A DNA stretch of 64,000 nt, taken from positions 3,656,501 to 3,720,500 of the forward strand of contig NZ_CP017705.1 in assembly GCF_002706795.1 (NCBI RefSeq). The letters are read 5' to 3'. A program made the translations under genes and the position numbers. Each line of letters begins with the position of its first letter. Within the stretch, counting starts at the first letter, position 1. A model generated the notes under the pieces. That model was given only the letters and a program-made list of their open reading frames with translations, ran no database searches and was not told the origin of the DNA. Of this stretch, positions 8,555-18,374 are shown one piece after another. The stretch comes from Brevibacillus laterosporus DSM 25 (lineage in GTDB: Bacteria; Bacillota; Bacilli; Brevibacillales; Brevibacillaceae).

Positions 8555-9145
8555 ATGAAACGTATTGGGATAATGGGTGGCACATTTGATCCTATTCATA
8601 ATGCACATTTGTTAATTGCAGAACAGGCGAGAGAGCAGGCAAAACTTGATGAGGTTTGGTTTATGCCTGCTCATATTCCGCCCCATAAACAACAGAAAAA
8701 AAATGTGGCAAACGCTACCCACCGAGCAGAAATGGTACGACTAGCGATACGTAATCATCCACAGTTTCGGATCACGACGGTAGAGTTGGATCGAGAAGGT
8801 CCTTCTTACACCGTAGATACTATGCAACAATTGGTGGATTTACATCCTGCTTACCAGTTCTTATTTATTATTGGAGGGGACATGGTAGAGATGCTACCAC
8901 AGTGGCATGCCATAGAAGAGTTGGTGAAGCTGGTACGTTTTATTGGGTTTCATCGGCCTCATTCCGCACCGCAACCTTCAAGATGGACAGCGTATGTGGA
9001 TTTTATCGAGATTCCGCTTTGGGAGCTTTCATCTACGCATATCCGCGAACAGATCCAGATTGGAAAAAGTATTCGCTATCTTGTTCCTTCAGCGGTGGAA
9101 TGCTATATAAAGGAGAGCGGGTTATATGCAGCTGATCCAACATAG
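8555..9145 (+). CDS. nadD: Nicotinate-nucleotide adenylyltransferase
   Basis: 196 residues. It transfers AMP from ATP to nicotinic acid mononucleotide in NAD synthesis. GGTFDPIHNAHL (nucleotidyltransferase HxxH-type motif) and the late SSTHIRE motif are both intact. SD-like GGATTAAAGGAAG precedes the ATG. The 3' end overlaps yqeK by 20 bases, an arrangement conserved in Firmicutes. Confidence 0.95.
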   Translation: MKRIGIMGGTFDPIHNAHLLIAEQAREQAKLDEVWFMPAHIPPHKQQKKNVANATHRAEMVRLAIRNHPQFRITTVELDREGPSYTVDTMQQLVDLHPAYQFLFIIGGDMVEMLPQWHAIEELVKLVRFIGFHRPHSAPQPSRWTAYVDFIEIPLWELSSTHIREQIQIGKSIRYLVPSAVECYIKESGLYAADPT

Positions 9146-9695
9146 AGAAGCCTTGCTTAAGCAGATTAAAGCCCAAATGCATGAAAAGCGTTACCAGCAC
9201 ACCTTAGGCGTAGCAGAAGTAGCCAAAGAGCTGGCCGTTCGTTACGGAGCAGATCCGATAAAAGCTGAGTTAGCGGGATTGTTGCATGATTACTGCAAAT
9301 GCTGGGAGATTTCTCGGTTGCGGGATTATCTGCTTCGTTATGATTTATCCCAGGATCTGCTATCAGGAGATAAAGAATTATGGCATTCTTTTGTAGGAGC
9401 GATTGTGGTACAACAGGAGTTACAGATACAAGATGTTGAGATACTGCAAGCGATTCGTTATCATACGACAGGACGTGAGAACATGTCCTTGCTGGAGAAA
9501 GTCGTTTGTCTCGCTGATTACATTGAACCCAATCGCAATTATCCTGGTGTAGAGGAGATTAGATGCCTAGCAGAGCAGGATTTGAATCAAGCACTTGCTC
9601 TTGCACTCGGAGGAACGATACGTTTTTTAATTGAAAAAAAACAGCGGGTATATCCGCTCACATTGCTTGCTTATAATGATCTTGTAAAAGAATGA
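9126..9695 (+). CDS. yqeK: HD-domain hydrolase YqeK (Ap4A hydrolase family)
   Basis: 189 residues. The HD metal site is visible as HTLGVAEVA (first His) and LLHDYCK (His-Asp), followed by a later HTTG. YqeK-type proteins symmetrically hydrolyse diadenosine tetraphosphate. The start at 9126 lies inside nadD with AAGGAGAG upstream; the stop overlaps the ORF containing the rsfS Shine-Dalgarno. Confidence 0.92.
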   Translation: MQLIQHREALLKQIKAQMHEKRYQHTLGVAEVAKELAVRYGADPIKAELAGLLHDYCKCWEISRLRDYLLRYDLSQDLLSGDKELWHSFVGAIVVQQELQIQDVEILQAIRYHTTGRENMSLLEKVVCLADYIEPNRNYPGVEEIRCLAEQDLNQALALALGGTIRFLIEKKQRVYPLTLLAYNDLVKE

Positions 9696-9706
9696 GGAGG
9701 CCTTCC

Positions 9707-10057
9707 ATGGTACAATTAGACAATCAATTACTTCAACTAGCATATAAAGCGTGTGAAGATAAGAAAGCAGAAAATATTGTGGTACTCGACATCCATACAA
9801 TTTCCGTTATGGCAGATCGCTTCATCATTTGTCACGGTAACAATGAGCGTCAGGTACAAGCAATTGTTCGCGAAATTCGTGATCAGGTGCACAAAAATGG
9901 GTATAATATTCGTGGAATTGAAGGGGAAGAGCAAGGTCGTTGGGTATTAGTTGACTGTGGTGATGTAGTTGTTCACGTTTTCCATAAAGAAGAGCGTGAT
10001 TTCTATAATCTAGAAAAACTATGGTCGGATGCACCTCGCGTCACTGTAGAAGTGTAG
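9707..10057 (+). CDS. rsfS: Ribosome silencing factor RsfS
   Basis: 116 residues of the Iojap/RsfS family, which bind ribosomal protein uL14 and block subunit joining when nutrients are short. The ADRFIICHGNNERQVQAI core and the late EGEEQGRWVLVDCGDVVVHVF block are characteristic. ATG 9707 is chosen because AGGAGG lies six bases upstream; an in-frame ATG at 9692 contains that Shine-Dalgarno and lacks its own. It is the B. subtilis yqeL position. Confidence 0.94.
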   Translation: MVQLDNQLLQLAYKACEDKKAENIVVLDIHTISVMADRFIICHGNNERQVQAIVREIRDQVHKNGYNIRGIEGEEQGRWVLVDCGDVVVHVFHKEERDFYNLEKLWSDAPRVTVEV

Positions 10058-10066
10058 GAAAAGGCT

Positions 10067-10810
10067 ATGTCATATACGCATTTAGCTACAGTCTACGATG
10101 CGTTGATGGCGGATACGCCTTATCAGGACTGGCTGGATTGGGCGGAGGACTATTGGCAGATACACGGTAAACCACAGACAATTCTTGACTTGGGATGTGG
10201 TACAGGCAGTATTGCCATTCCTCTAGCCCAAAAAGGCTATCAGGTAACAGGTGTTGACTTGTCGCCAGAGATGCTTGCAATTGCCTATGAAAAAATGAAA
10301 ACATCGCACGTTGATGTAACGTGGCTTGAACAGGATATGACAGAACTCTCAGTCAGCCCGATTGATTCGGTCATTTCATTTTGCGATTGTCTTAGTTACG
10401 TTACGGAAAAAGAAGCTGTGCAAGCTACGTTTCAGCGTGTCTACCAGCATATAAAACCAGGTGGAACGTTCCTTTTTGATGTACATAGTCCTTATAAAAT
10501 TCTCACCTTTTTTGGAAATAACACGTTTACACATGTAGATGAAGAGATTAACTACATCTGGCAATGCTATACAGATGAAGAACGATTAGAAGTGGAGCAT
10601 GACCTTACTTTCTTTATTCGTTTAGAAAATGGATGTTATCAAAAACGGGAAGAAACACAATACCAAAGAGCCTATCAGCCAATGGAGATCATATTGTGGT
10701 TACGAGAAGCTGGCTTTGAAGAAATTAAGCTTACTGCTGATTTTGTAAATCTCCCGCCTGTTGCTGAAAGCGAACGTCTATTTTTTTCAGCCAAACGTCC
10801 TCATGATTGA
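10067..10810 (+). CDS. yqeM: Class I SAM-dependent methyltransferase YqeM
   Basis: 247 residues. SAM motif I is DLGCGTGSIA, followed by an acidic residue at the end of strand 2 (VTGVDLS), and a CDCLSYV motif sits where the catalytic strand ends. The substrate is unknown. Gene order rsfS-yqeM is conserved. The stop codon overlaps the -35 box of the leuS promoter. Confidence 0.88.
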   Translation: MSYTHLATVYDALMADTPYQDWLDWAEDYWQIHGKPQTILDLGCGTGSIAIPLAQKGYQVTGVDLSPEMLAIAYEKMKTSHVDVTWLEQDMTELSVSPIDSVISFCDCLSYVTEKEAVQATFQRVYQHIKPGGTFLFDVHSPYKILTFFGNNTFTHVDEEINYIWQCYTDEERLEVEHDLTFFIRLENGCYQKREETQYQRAYQPMEIILWLREAGFEEIKLTADFVNLPPVAESERLFFSAKRPHD

Positions 10811-10836
10811 CATGTTCCGGTATAAACGACTATAAT
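10807..10836 (+). promoter_or_regulatory. leuS leader promoter
   Basis: TTGACA (10807-10812), 18-base spacer, TATAAT (10831-10836). Both boxes are consensus; the -35 overlaps the yqeM stop. Confidence 0.88.
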
Positions 10837-10842
10837 CGACTC

Positions 10843-11143
10843 ATATATGAACAAAGCGATAATGAGGCCTAGTACAAAGGCTAGATCTGGTACAAGAGAG
10901 TTGACGGTAGGTGCGAGTCAACCCGATTCTTTTGGAACTCCCCTCATTGCCTTTTTGCTGAAAGACTTTAGTTGTGTAGGCAAAAGCGTCTGTCCACGTT
11001 ACGGAAAAGGAAGGGAGCAGGGGACTGGGTAACGTTGCATAGTGTTAAACAGTTGCTTTGCTAACTAGGGTGGTACCGCGAGAAGAAAAAAAACCTCTCG
11101 TCCCTAGCAGCTTTTTCGGCTGTTAGAGATGTGAGGTTTTTTT
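10843..11143 (+). promoter_or_regulatory. T-box leader of leuS (tRNA-Leu sensing)
   Basis: The T-box sequence AGGGTGGTACCGCG is at 11067-11080, followed by the terminator hairpin AACCTC/GAGGTT with a T-run (11092-11143). Near the 5' end AATGAGG pairs with CCTCATT to close stem I. Just inside it are AGTA on the 5' side and GAACTC on the 3' side, so the specifier triplet is read as CTC, a leucine codon. Uncharged tRNA-Leu should stabilise the antiterminator and allow leuS transcription. Confidence 0.92.
11092..11143 (+). terminator. T-box regulated terminator
   Basis: AACCTC/GAGGTT stem with an inner GC-rich hairpin, followed by seven or more T. Its 5' arm adjoins the T-box sequence. Confidence 0.85.
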
Positions 11144-11260
11144 GTGTGTCTTAGTAGCGACGGTATTTGTCTGCTGATGATAATAGACACGGGTAACCTT
11201 GTAAACATGATTTTAATGTAGAATAAGGATTTGTGAAAGAGTAGAAGGAGGATGTAGCAA

Positions 11261-13732
11261 ATGTCTATGCCGTACAATCCACAAGAGCTGGAAGTCAAAT
11301 GGCAGAAAAAATGGAACGAACAACAAACAAACAAAACGGTGGAGGATTCCTCCAAACCTAAATTTTACTGCCTTGAGCAATTTCCGTATCCATCTGGGCG
11401 TTTGCACATGGGTCATATGCGTGTATATTCAATCGGGGATGTTATTGCTCGTTTGAAGCGTATGAATGGTTTCCAAGTATTGCATCCAATGGGATGGGAT
11501 GCATTCGGTCTGCCAGCTGAGAACGCTGCGGTTAAATTCGGAGCACAGCCAGCTACATGGACATATGAAAATATTGACTTTATGAAAATGCAATTAAATC
11601 GTCTGGGTGTAAGTATTGATTGGAGTCGTGAAGTGGCGACTTGCTCCCCGGATTATTATAAATGGACGCAATGGCTATTTTTAACCTTCCTAGAACAAGG
11701 GCTTGCATATCGCAAGCGTGCTTTTGTAAACTGGTGCCCAGAATGTTCAACAGTACTTGCGAATGAGCAGGTTATTGATGGTTTGTGCTGGCGTTGTGAT
11801 TCAGAAGTGACTAAGAAGGATTTGGAACAGTGGTTCTTTAGTATTACTGATTATGCGGAACGTCTGTTGACTGACTTAGACAAATTGACTGGTTGGCCAG
11901 AAAAAGTACGCACGATGCAAAAAAACTGGATTGGGAAAAGCGAAGGGGCTAATGTCACTTTCACAATTCCAGAGCTAAATGACGAGCAAGTAAAAGTATT
12001 TACAACCCGTCCTGATACGCTGTATGGCGTAAGTTATATGGTATTGGCACCAGAACATCCATTAGTGCCAAAATTGATCGCTGGTAAAGAGCAAGAAGCC
12101 TCTGTGCTTGCTTTTGTCGAAGAAATGAAGAAAGAGAGTGACATTACTCGCACAGCGACTGATGCTGAAAAAGTGGGTTTGTTCACAGGAGCATACGCAA
12201 AGCATCCACTAACTGGAGAGCAAGTACCGATTTGGGTAGCCAACTATGTACTGCTTGATTACGGAACAGGTGCTGTAATGGGTGTACCAGCTCATGATGA
12301 GCGTGATTTTGCATTTGCGAAAAAGTATGATTTGGCGATTAAAGTAGTTATTAATCCAGAAAATCCAGAAATCCTTGCTGAAGAAATTGGTGTCGATGCC
12401 GCTTATACAGAAGATGGCACATTGATGAACTCTGATCAATTTGATGGAATGCCAAACCGTGAAGCGATTAAAGCGATTGCTGATGTACTGGAGCAACAAG
12501 ACAAAGGCGGATTGTCTACCACTTATCGTCTACGCGATTGGCTGGTTTCTCGACAACGCTATTGGGGCGCTCCTATCCCAATCATTTATTGCGATAGTTG
12601 TGGCGTAGTTCCTGTACCAAAAGAACAACTTCCTGTGTTATTACCAGAAGATGTAGTCATTGATGGAAAACGTAATCCTTTGACTAGTTCTGATGAATTT
12701 CTGAAGACGACGTGCCCAACTTGCGGTGGCACTGCAAAACGCGAGACAGACACGATGGATACCTTCATCGATTCTTCCTGGTACTATTTACGATACACAG
12801 ATGCAAGCAACAATGAACTGCCTTTCTCTAAAGAGAACGCAGACAAGTGGATGCAAGTCGACGAATACATTGGCGGTATTGAGCATGCGATCTTGCACTT
12901 GTTGTATTCCCGATTCTTTACTAAAGTGCTACACGATGCAGGGATGCTTTCCTTCGATGAACCATTCCGTAGCTTGCTAACACAAGGAATGGTATTAAAA
13001 GACGGTGCTAAAATGTCTAAATCAAAAGGCAACGTCGTAAGCCCAGATGAAATGATCGAGAAGTATGGAGCGGATACGGTTCGTCTGTTTATTCTGTTCG
13101 CGGCTCCACCTGAACGAGACCTAGATTGGACAGATACTGGAGTAGAAGGAAGCTTCCGTTTCTTGAACCGTGTATGGCGTCTGGTAGAGAGTAATCAAGA
13201 ATTGTTCAAAGCTCCTTATCAAGTAGCAGCGAATGATGATGCAGCCAAAGAATTGTATCGCACCACGCATCATACCATTAAGAAGGTAACAGAAGATATT
13301 GGTGAGCGTTACACCTTTAATACAGCGATCAGTACGATAATGGAGCTAGTTAATAAGATGTACAGCTATCCAGCAGAAGCAGACCGAGGTACCTTTGCTT
13401 TTGCAATGGAGAGCCTTGTCATTCTACTTGCGCCAATCGCGCCACATATCTCCGAGGAAATGTGGCAACAATTGATTGGTAAGACTAGCAGCGTACACAT
13501 GCAGGAATGGCCAACGTTTGATCCACAAGCACTGGTACTGGATGAAGTGGAAATCGTCATCCAAATCAATGGTAAAGTACGTGACAAGCTGGTAGTTGCT
13601 AACGGACTTAGCAAAGATGAACTAGAGAAGCATGTACTTGCTCACGAAAAAGGAATTGCCCTTATTGACGGTAAAACAGTACGTAAGGTAATTGCCGTTC
13701 CAGGTAAGTTGGTTAATATTGTAGTAGGTTAA
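11261..13732 (+). CDS. leuS: Leucyl-tRNA synthetase
   Basis: 823-residue class I synthetase. The HIGH-type motif is HMGH (49-52) and KMSKS is at 584-588. The CP1 editing insertion lies between them (it includes the TTRPDTLYG segment), and the C-terminal anticodon-binding and tail domains are complete. AAGGAGG lies nine bases before the ATG. It charges tRNA-Leu and is controlled by the T-box leader upstream. leuS is at another locus in B. subtilis, so its position here is lineage-specific. Confidence 0.97.
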   Translation: MSMPYNPQELEVKWQKKWNEQQTNKTVEDSSKPKFYCLEQFPYPSGRLHMGHMRVYSIGDVIARLKRMNGFQVLHPMGWDAFGLPAENAAVKFGAQPATWTYENIDFMKMQLNRLGVSIDWSREVATCSPDYYKWTQWLFLTFLEQGLAYRKRAFVNWCPECSTVLANEQVIDGLCWRCDSEVTKKDLEQWFFSITDYAERLLTDLDKLTGWPEKVRTMQKNWIGKSEGANVTFTIPELNDEQVKVFTTRPDTLYGVSYMVLAPEHPLVPKLIAGKEQEASVLAFVEEMKKESDITRTATDAEKVGLFTGAYAKHPLTGEQVPIWVANYVLLDYGTGAVMGVPAHDERDFAFAKKYDLAIKVVINPENPEILAEEIGVDAAYTEDGTLMNSDQFDGMPNREAIKAIADVLEQQDKGGLSTTYRLRDWLVSRQRYWGAPIPIIYCDSCGVVPVPKEQLPVLLPEDVVIDGKRNPLTSSDEFLKTTCPTCGGTAKRETDTMDTFIDSSWYYLRYTDASNNELPFSKENADKWMQVDEYIGGIEHAILHLLYSRFFTKVLHDAGMLSFDEPFRSLLTQGMVLKDGAKMSKSKGNVVSPDEMIEKYGADTVRLFILFAAPPERDLDWTDTGVEGSFRFLNRVWRLVESNQELFKAPYQVAANDDAAKELYRTTHHTIKKVTEDIGERYTFNTAISTIMELVNKMYSYPAEADRGTFAFAMESLVILLAPIAPHISEEMWQQLIGKTSSVHMQEWPTFDPQALVLDEVEIVIQINGKVRDKLVVANGLSKDELEKHVLAHEKGIALIDGKTVRKVIAVPGKLVNIVVG

Positions 13733-13754
13733 TCATCTGTCTCATGTAAAAAGG

Positions 13755-13806
13755 CAAGCCTCTTCTCCTGATGCTAGAAATTAGCAGAAGGAGGGGGGCT
13801 TTTTTC
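13755..13806 (+). terminator. leuS terminator
   Basis: Imperfect AAGCC..CTTCTCCT / AGAAGGAGGGGGGCTT stem followed by TTTTTT. The 13.8-14.0 kb stretch behind it holds nothing I recognise. Confidence 0.75.
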
Positions 13807-14023
13807 CTTTGTGGATTGTGGACACTCTTTCATTCCCCTATTTACCTATGTACATGTAATAAGTAGTTCATAGTAGATCATATTGAAATGTAAGATGAAT
13901 AATCGAGGTCAATAGATCAGATTCCACGTAACAAAGTCCCCATGCTACTAGTGTCAGGAGTACGTAATTGATTAGTGACCATCGCGACTATCTATGGTTA
14001 CAAATGATTCTTTCAATATTGGA

Positions 14024-14848
14024 CTACCGATGTTCCAGCTGTTCTTTCAGTTCATGTTGATCTTCTTCAAATTTCTTTTGTGTAATGCGGAACACATGAT
14101 GAAATACACCAGGTAAGGAGCCTTGTAAAATTCGTAGTCCTTCTCCTGTAATTCCTCCTGGTACGCAGACGCGTGCCTGTAGCTCTGGTAAGGTAAAATG
14201 ACCTTGTTTTAATAACTCAGCTACTCCAATTAGCATTTGTGTTGTCAAATGAACAGCTGTTTTATGGGGTAGACCAGTTTCTTCTTCAGCAGACCGAATT
14301 ATTTGTTGCAGTGTATAGCTGAGAAAGGCAGGTCCGCAACTGGCTATATCTGCTGAGATTCGCAAAAACGGAGCCTGAATTTCCAAGGGTAGACCTATAT
14401 GTGATAGAAGCTGGAGCAAACGTTCTTTTGACTCATCAGTGGCAGAACTGCCGTATTCGAGCAATACAAGACCACTTAAAGCTTGATTAGTGATGCTTGG
14501 AACTGCACGTATGACCTGACAAGGGACTAAATTCTCCAGGTCTTCTACCACTATAGGACTGGTAATTGTAACTAAAACCTGTTCACTGGAAAGAGCAGAA
14601 GAAAATTCGGCTAATGCTGTTCGATATTCTTTTGGCTTGACACATAAAAAAATAAGATCGGAATTAGTAACGACATCAACATTGTTCGTAGCGATTTGCA
14701 ATCCTGGAAATTGTTCTTGTAGAGCTGACAATTTGTGTGAAGTTCGATTATAGGCTCTTATTTGATTGGGTAGTACTGCCTGAGAACGAATGAACGATTG
14801 TATGAGCATCCCCCCCATACTCCCAGTTCCAATAAAACCAAGTCGCAT
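14024..14848 (-). CDS. comER: ComER, pyrroline-5-carboxylate reductase-like protein
   Basis: 274 residues of the ProC family, with N-terminal Rossmann motif GFIGTGSMGG and the conserved late SITNQ and GITGEGL elements. It is named ComER because the gene lies next to comEA on the opposite strand in Bacillus; a competence role is not demanded by the sequence. Start 14848 is preceded by GGAGGG; the open frame extends 15 codons further but without family similarity. Here it is separated from comEA by about 2.6 kb. Confidence 0.85.
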   Translation of the reverse strand: MRLGFIGTGSMGGMLIQSFIRSQAVLPNQIRAYNRTSHKLSALQEQFPGLQIATNNVDVVTNSDLIFLCVKPKEYRTALAEFSSALSSEQVLVTITSPIVVEDLENLVPCQVIRAVPSITNQALSGLVLLEYGSSATDESKERLLQLLSHIGLPLEIQAPFLRISADIASCGPAFLSYTLQQIIRSAEEETGLPHKTAVHLTTQMLIGVAELLKQGHFTLPELQARVCVPGGITGEGLRILQGSLPGVFHHVFRITQKKFEEDQHELKEQLEHR

Positions 14849-15282
14849 GATAATCCCTCCATACTTCTTTTTTGTAAAGAACTGTACAAGCAATGCATTT
14901 CGTTCTAAAAGAGGTCTTTATATCTTATGTGGTAAAGGAGGGGTTCATGTTTTTTTAAAAGAGGTAAGGTTTATATTTTCATAACAAACCTACCCAATAA
15001 AATAACAAAAATATCTTTCTACGCTATGGTTTTCGCAATTGTTCCAACAATAATTGCACTAAAAAAGAAAAATCCTGAAAATGTTCATGAAGAACTCCTT
15101 TTAACGATAACATAACAACATTGGAACTGAGATTCGTATGAAGCCCAGTGAAAAAAGAAGGAAGTACATTTCCTTCGTTAGTACATGAGTATTAGAATAA
15201 TTTGCATGACAGGATGTTAAGAAAAAAGCTGAGCACGAGCAGGATGCCAGCTTTTTTCAAAATGCTATTGAGACAGTAGCAT
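14849..15282. other. Gene-free stretch between comER and the acetate permease gene
   Basis: 434 bases, AT-rich. It contains the comER Shine-Dalgarno, the terminator at 15222-15257, and a 29-codon open frame at 15026-15115 on the plus strand. That frame (beginning MVFAIVPTIIALKKKNP) lacks a ribosome site and is not called a gene. Confidence 0.6.
15222..15257 (-). terminator. Terminator of the ywcB-ywcA operon
   Basis: AAAAAAGCTG/CAGCTTTTTT hairpin, symmetric and able to act in both directions. Confidence 0.85.
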
Positions 15283-16815
15283 CTATGCTTGTTCTTTGAT
15301 GCCTGTGTTTGCTATTACATAAATCTCATCAAACTTGGCAGCATCCTGCTTTTTAGATAAGAAGGTTCCTAAAAATGCTCCCAAGAAACCTAACGGAATT
15401 GAAATAATACCTGGATTTGTTAATGACAGGAGAGGAGTACCAACTAGAATTGCCTTACCAGGAGCCCCCCAAATATTAGGACCTATAGAGACGATGACAA
15501 GGCAGCTCATCAGGCCAACCAAGATACCACTAATTGCACCCGCAGTGTTAAATCTTCTCCAAAAAATAGTAAAGATAATTACAGGGAGATTGGAACTAGC
15601 CGCAACTGCAAAAGCAAGAGAAACAAGGAAAGCTACGTTCATTTTTTGAGCGAACAAGGAAAGGATAATAGAAATAATAGCAACCCCAACAGACGCCCAA
15701 CGTGCTACCGTCATCTGCTCCTTTTCCGTTACTTGACCTTTACGTAGGATGTGCGTGTAAAAGTCATGTCCAAAAGCAGATGCTGCTGATAAAACTAATC
15801 CTGCGACTACAGCTAATATAGTCGCAAAGGCAACAGCTGAAACAAAAGCGAATAAGATGTCTCCACCTAATACTTTTGCGAGTAGAGGTGCCGCCATATT
15901 TCCTCCTTTATCCGCCGCAAGGATGCTTTCATGACCTACGAAAGCAGCAGCACCAAAGCCAAGGAAGATTGTCATGACATAAAAGATTCCGATAATCCAT
16001 GTGGCATAAACTACAGAACTACGGGCAGTAGGAGCATCCTTCACTGTAAAAAAACGAATGAGAATGTGTGGCAAACCGGCTGTCCCCAGCACCAGTGCTA
16101 AATTTAATGAAATGGTATCCAACCCATTGGTAAATTTGTTGCCGGAATGTAAGAATGTTTCCCCTAATGGTGTTGCTGTCTGAATATGATTAAACATAGC
16201 ACTGAAGCTAAATCCAAATTTTGCAAAAACAATTAGCGAGATAATAAAGGTTCCACTCATCAGAAGAACCGCTTTGATGATCTGTACCCAACTTGTTGCT
16301 GTCATACCACCAAATACAACATAGATAGTCATCAACGTACCAACAATTAATACAGAGGTTGTGTAATCTAGATTAAGTAAAAGCTTTATAAGTCCACCTG
16401 CACCTACAAGCTGTGCAATCATGTAAAAAATGCTTATGGTAATGGTATTTAATGCTCCTACTCCACGTACACGCTTATCATTAAATCTGGCAGCTATCAT
16501 GTCTGCAAAAGTATATTTCCCAAGATTGCGTAACGGTTCTGCCACGATATATAGAACGACAAGATAGGCGACCAAAAATCCGATGCTGTAAAAAAATCCA
16601 TCGAATCCAAATAAGGCGATCATTCCTGCTATCCCAAGGAAAGAAGCCGCAGACATATAATCACCAGCGATTGCCCAGCCATTTTGCCAACCAGTTAAAC
16701 CACCACCAGCTGTGTAAAATTCGCTGGTTGTATTTGTACGTTTAGAGGCAAAATAGGTAATAACTAAAGTACCTAATACAATGAGTAAAAAGAGCGAAAA
16801 GGCCAGTACATTCAT
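15283..16815 (-). CDS. ywcA: Sodium:solute symporter, cation/acetate permease (ActP/YwcA-like)
   Basis: 510-residue member of the SSS family with about thirteen membrane helices. The N-terminal FYTAGGGLTGWQNGWAIAGDYMSAASFLG block is diagnostic of the ActP branch. It would take up acetate or a similar short monocarboxylate with Na+. Its ATG overlaps the upstream DUF485 stop by one base (TAATG), and a ywcB-ywcA pair is the standard arrangement. Transcription runs toward comER. Confidence 0.92.
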   Translation of the reverse strand: MNVLAFSLFLLIVLGTLVITYFASKRTNTTSEFYTAGGGLTGWQNGWAIAGDYMSAASFLGIAGMIALFGFDGFFYSIGFLVAYLVVLYIVAEPLRNLGKYTFADMIAARFNDKRVRGVGALNTITISIFYMIAQLVGAGGLIKLLLNLDYTTSVLIVGTLMTIYVVFGGMTATSWVQIIKAVLLMSGTFIISLIVFAKFGFSFSAMFNHIQTATPLGETFLHSGNKFTNGLDTISLNLALVLGTAGLPHILIRFFTVKDAPTARSSVVYATWIIGIFYVMTIFLGFGAAAFVGHESILAADKGGNMAAPLLAKVLGGDILFAFVSAVAFATILAVVAGLVLSAASAFGHDFYTHILRKGQVTEKEQMTVARWASVGVAIISIILSLFAQKMNVAFLVSLAFAVAASSNLPVIIFTIFWRRFNTAGAISGILVGLMSCLVIVSIGPNIWGAPGKAILVGTPLLSLTNPGIISIPLGFLGAFLGTFLSKKQDAAKFDEIYVIANTGIKEQA

Positions 16816-17147
16816 TACATTTCCACTCCTTTTCCTATATCTTGTTTGATTTCTTCAACCATGGCGTCTAGCTTTTTAGCTTTGCTAGAATAAAGCATAC
16901 AGAGCACCCATGTCATGATGAATTGCGCAAAGCCAAAAATCCAAGCCCATGTTACTGCGCCAATCGCTGGTTGGTTTATGGAAGGTACATATGAAGTCAG
17001 AATGGGTAATAGAAAATAAAAGATGAAGAAAAAGATCGTCATAGGTAATACAAATCCATTTTTTTGTTTCATTAGCATTTGAAACTTAGTTGATTTAGCT
17101 ATTTCCGTATAATTTATAAGACTGGGCTGATTCTTTTGATTTGACAT
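16815..17147 (-). CDS. ywcB: DUF485 membrane protein, partner of the acetate permease
   Basis: 110 residues with two membrane helices (FVLPMTIFFFIFYFLLPIL and AWIFGFAQFIMTWVLCMLY) of the DUF485 family, almost always encoded just before an ActP-type permease. Start 17147 is set by the adjacent GGAGGG. A 38-codon upstream extension of the frame overlaps the LytS-like fragment and is not family sequence. Confidence 0.88.
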   Translation of the reverse strand: MSNQKNQPSLINYTEIAKSTKFQMLMKQKNGFVLPMTIFFFIFYFLLPILTSYVPSINQPAIGAVTWAWIFGFAQFIMTWVLCMLYSSKAKKLDAMVEEIKQDIGKGVEM

Positions 17148-17221
17148 ACCATCCCTCCTTAATGTAATTGTAGAGGTGTATGTAGCCGTAGTTGTGTATA
17201 GGAGCAATGAACGATCTTCTC

Positions 17222-17407
17222 TCATGGCATACATAATTGTTTCAGGATCAATGACATACATTTAAAGGCTAGATGAAAGTGAATTTCCCGATCTAATAAT
17301 TGGCGAAACAGGGGGATATGTGTCAAGATAAAAGTCAATATCAAAAGAAGCCCCATCCGTTCTACCAAAACAAGTGTTAATTGCTCCACGGGTGATCGTC
17401 CCTTCAC
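17222..17407 (-). pseudogene. N-terminal fragment resembling a LytS-type sensor kinase
   Basis: A 61-codon frame. Residues 8-39 (LTLVLVERMGLLLILTFILT... ending FRQLLDRE) look like the first membrane helix of the 5TMR-LYT domain in LytS histidine kinases (normally about 580 residues). After DRE the similarity stops and the frame ends. The start is still equipped: TATAAT and AGAAGGA precede the GTG. LytS/LytT-type systems commonly control carbon-acid transporters, so a deletion that fused the start of a kinase gene to the ywcB-ywcA operon is plausible. Recognition is from memory of the motif. Confidence 0.5.
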
Positions 17408-17436
17408 AAGCCTTGTTCCTTCTATTATACATATGA

Positions 17437-17450
17437 CTGAATATTCAGTA
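17437..17450. repeat. Perfect 14-base palindrome upstream of the LytS-like fragment
   Basis: ACTGAATATTCAGT, just upstream of the TATAAT on the minus strand and 5 bases past the comEA stop. It is a possible operator; no binding protein is assigned. Confidence 0.4.
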
Positions 17451-17455
17451 AATAT

Positions 17456-18268
17456 TTATTCGTAAATTGCAACCTTTTTTATTTTTTCAAAGGTCTTCTT
17501 ACCTATACCCGAAATTTTCATCAAATCTTCTAGTTTAGCAAAGCCCTTCTTATCGCGATAGGAAATAATATCTTCTGCTCGGGTTTTCCCGACTCCTGGT
17601 AATTTCATCAGTTGTTCCAACGTAGCGGTTTTTATATTGATTTTAGTAGATGAAGATGGAGGTGAAGAAGCTGGCAAAATGGTTTGGAGAGACAAACTGG
17701 GTTGAAGAAATGAATTAGCAGGTTGGTTAGGATGAGCGGTGGCTGACTCTTGTAAAGTAGGAACATATAAAACCATTCCATCAGTTAGCTTTTGTGCCAG
17801 ATTAACTCGTTTTTGATCAGCTTGTGCTAAGAAACCACCAGCTTTTTGGATAACATGCATTACTCGTTCATTTAAAACAAAAGAATATAAACCAGGATGT
17901 GTGACAGCTCCTTTAACATCAATATAAAATGAATGATTTGAGTCACTTATTCGCTCATCTTTAGCAAGAGAGGTATCTATAGCTAAAGAGTCCCTTGTAT
18001 CAGACAGTATCTTTTCTTCAGAATTCTCTTTTTTACCTGTGGTTGTCTTATTGCTTACCGTAGAATTTTTTAGTTCAAGTTCTATTTGCTTAGTTGCTTG
18101 TAATTCGGTCTTTGCAGCGCTTTCCTTTTCTGCGAAGGCAACAGGAGTAAGTCCAGACACAGTGCTTGATTCGTCAGTGGGGTATATCCAAAAGCTAAGA
18201 CCAATAAATAAAAGGGTAGCACTCACAAAGATCCATTTTCGATAACGATCCCACAATTCCATAACCAT
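17456..18268 (-). CDS. comEA: Competence DNA-binding protein ComEA
   Basis: 270 residues. A single N-terminal membrane anchor (about 12-30) is followed by a low-complexity Ser/Thr/Lys linker. Then come an SLBB domain (FYIDVKGAVTHPG.. to GMVLYVP) and a C-terminal double helix-hairpin-helix (INIKTATLEQLMKLPGVGKTRA.. and ISGIGKKTFEKI). ComEA binds incoming double-stranded DNA outside the membrane and hands it to ComEC. It is longer than B. subtilis ComEA (about 205) because of the linker. Start 18268 has GGAG at good spacing. Here it is separated from comEB by asnO. Confidence 0.93.
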   Translation of the reverse strand: MVMELWDRYRKWIFVSATLLFIGLSFWIYPTDESSTVSGLTPVAFAEKESAAKTELQATKQIELELKNSTVSNKTTTGKKENSEEKILSDTRDSLAIDTSLAKDERISDSNHSFYIDVKGAVTHPGLYSFVLNERVMHVIQKAGGFLAQADQKRVNLAQKLTDGMVLYVPTLQESATAHPNQPANSFLQPSLSLQTILPASSPPSSSTKINIKTATLEQLMKLPGVGKTRAEDIISYRDKKGFAKLEDLMKISGIGKKTFEKIKKVAIYE

Positions 18269-18323
18269 TATTATCGCTCCTTCACATCTTTAAGGACATC
18301 GTATAAAAAGATAGAGGGGAGTG

Positions 18324-18359
18324 CAAAAAAACCTTTCAATCTAGTCGATTGAAAGGTTT
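18324..18359 (-). terminator. asnO terminator
   Basis: Perfect 12-bp stem AAACCTTTCAAT/ATTGAAAGGTTT, followed on the minus strand by TTTT. Confidence 0.92.
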
Positions 18360-18374
18360 CGAGGTAAGAAGTTA

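Noticed and set aside
9737-10034. Several 65-69 codon frames overlapping rsfS on both strands
   Set aside because: Shadows of rsfS, which has a clear family match and ribosome site.
15026-15115. 29-codon frame with hydrophobic start between comER and ywcA
   Set aside because: No Shine-Dalgarno and too short to support.
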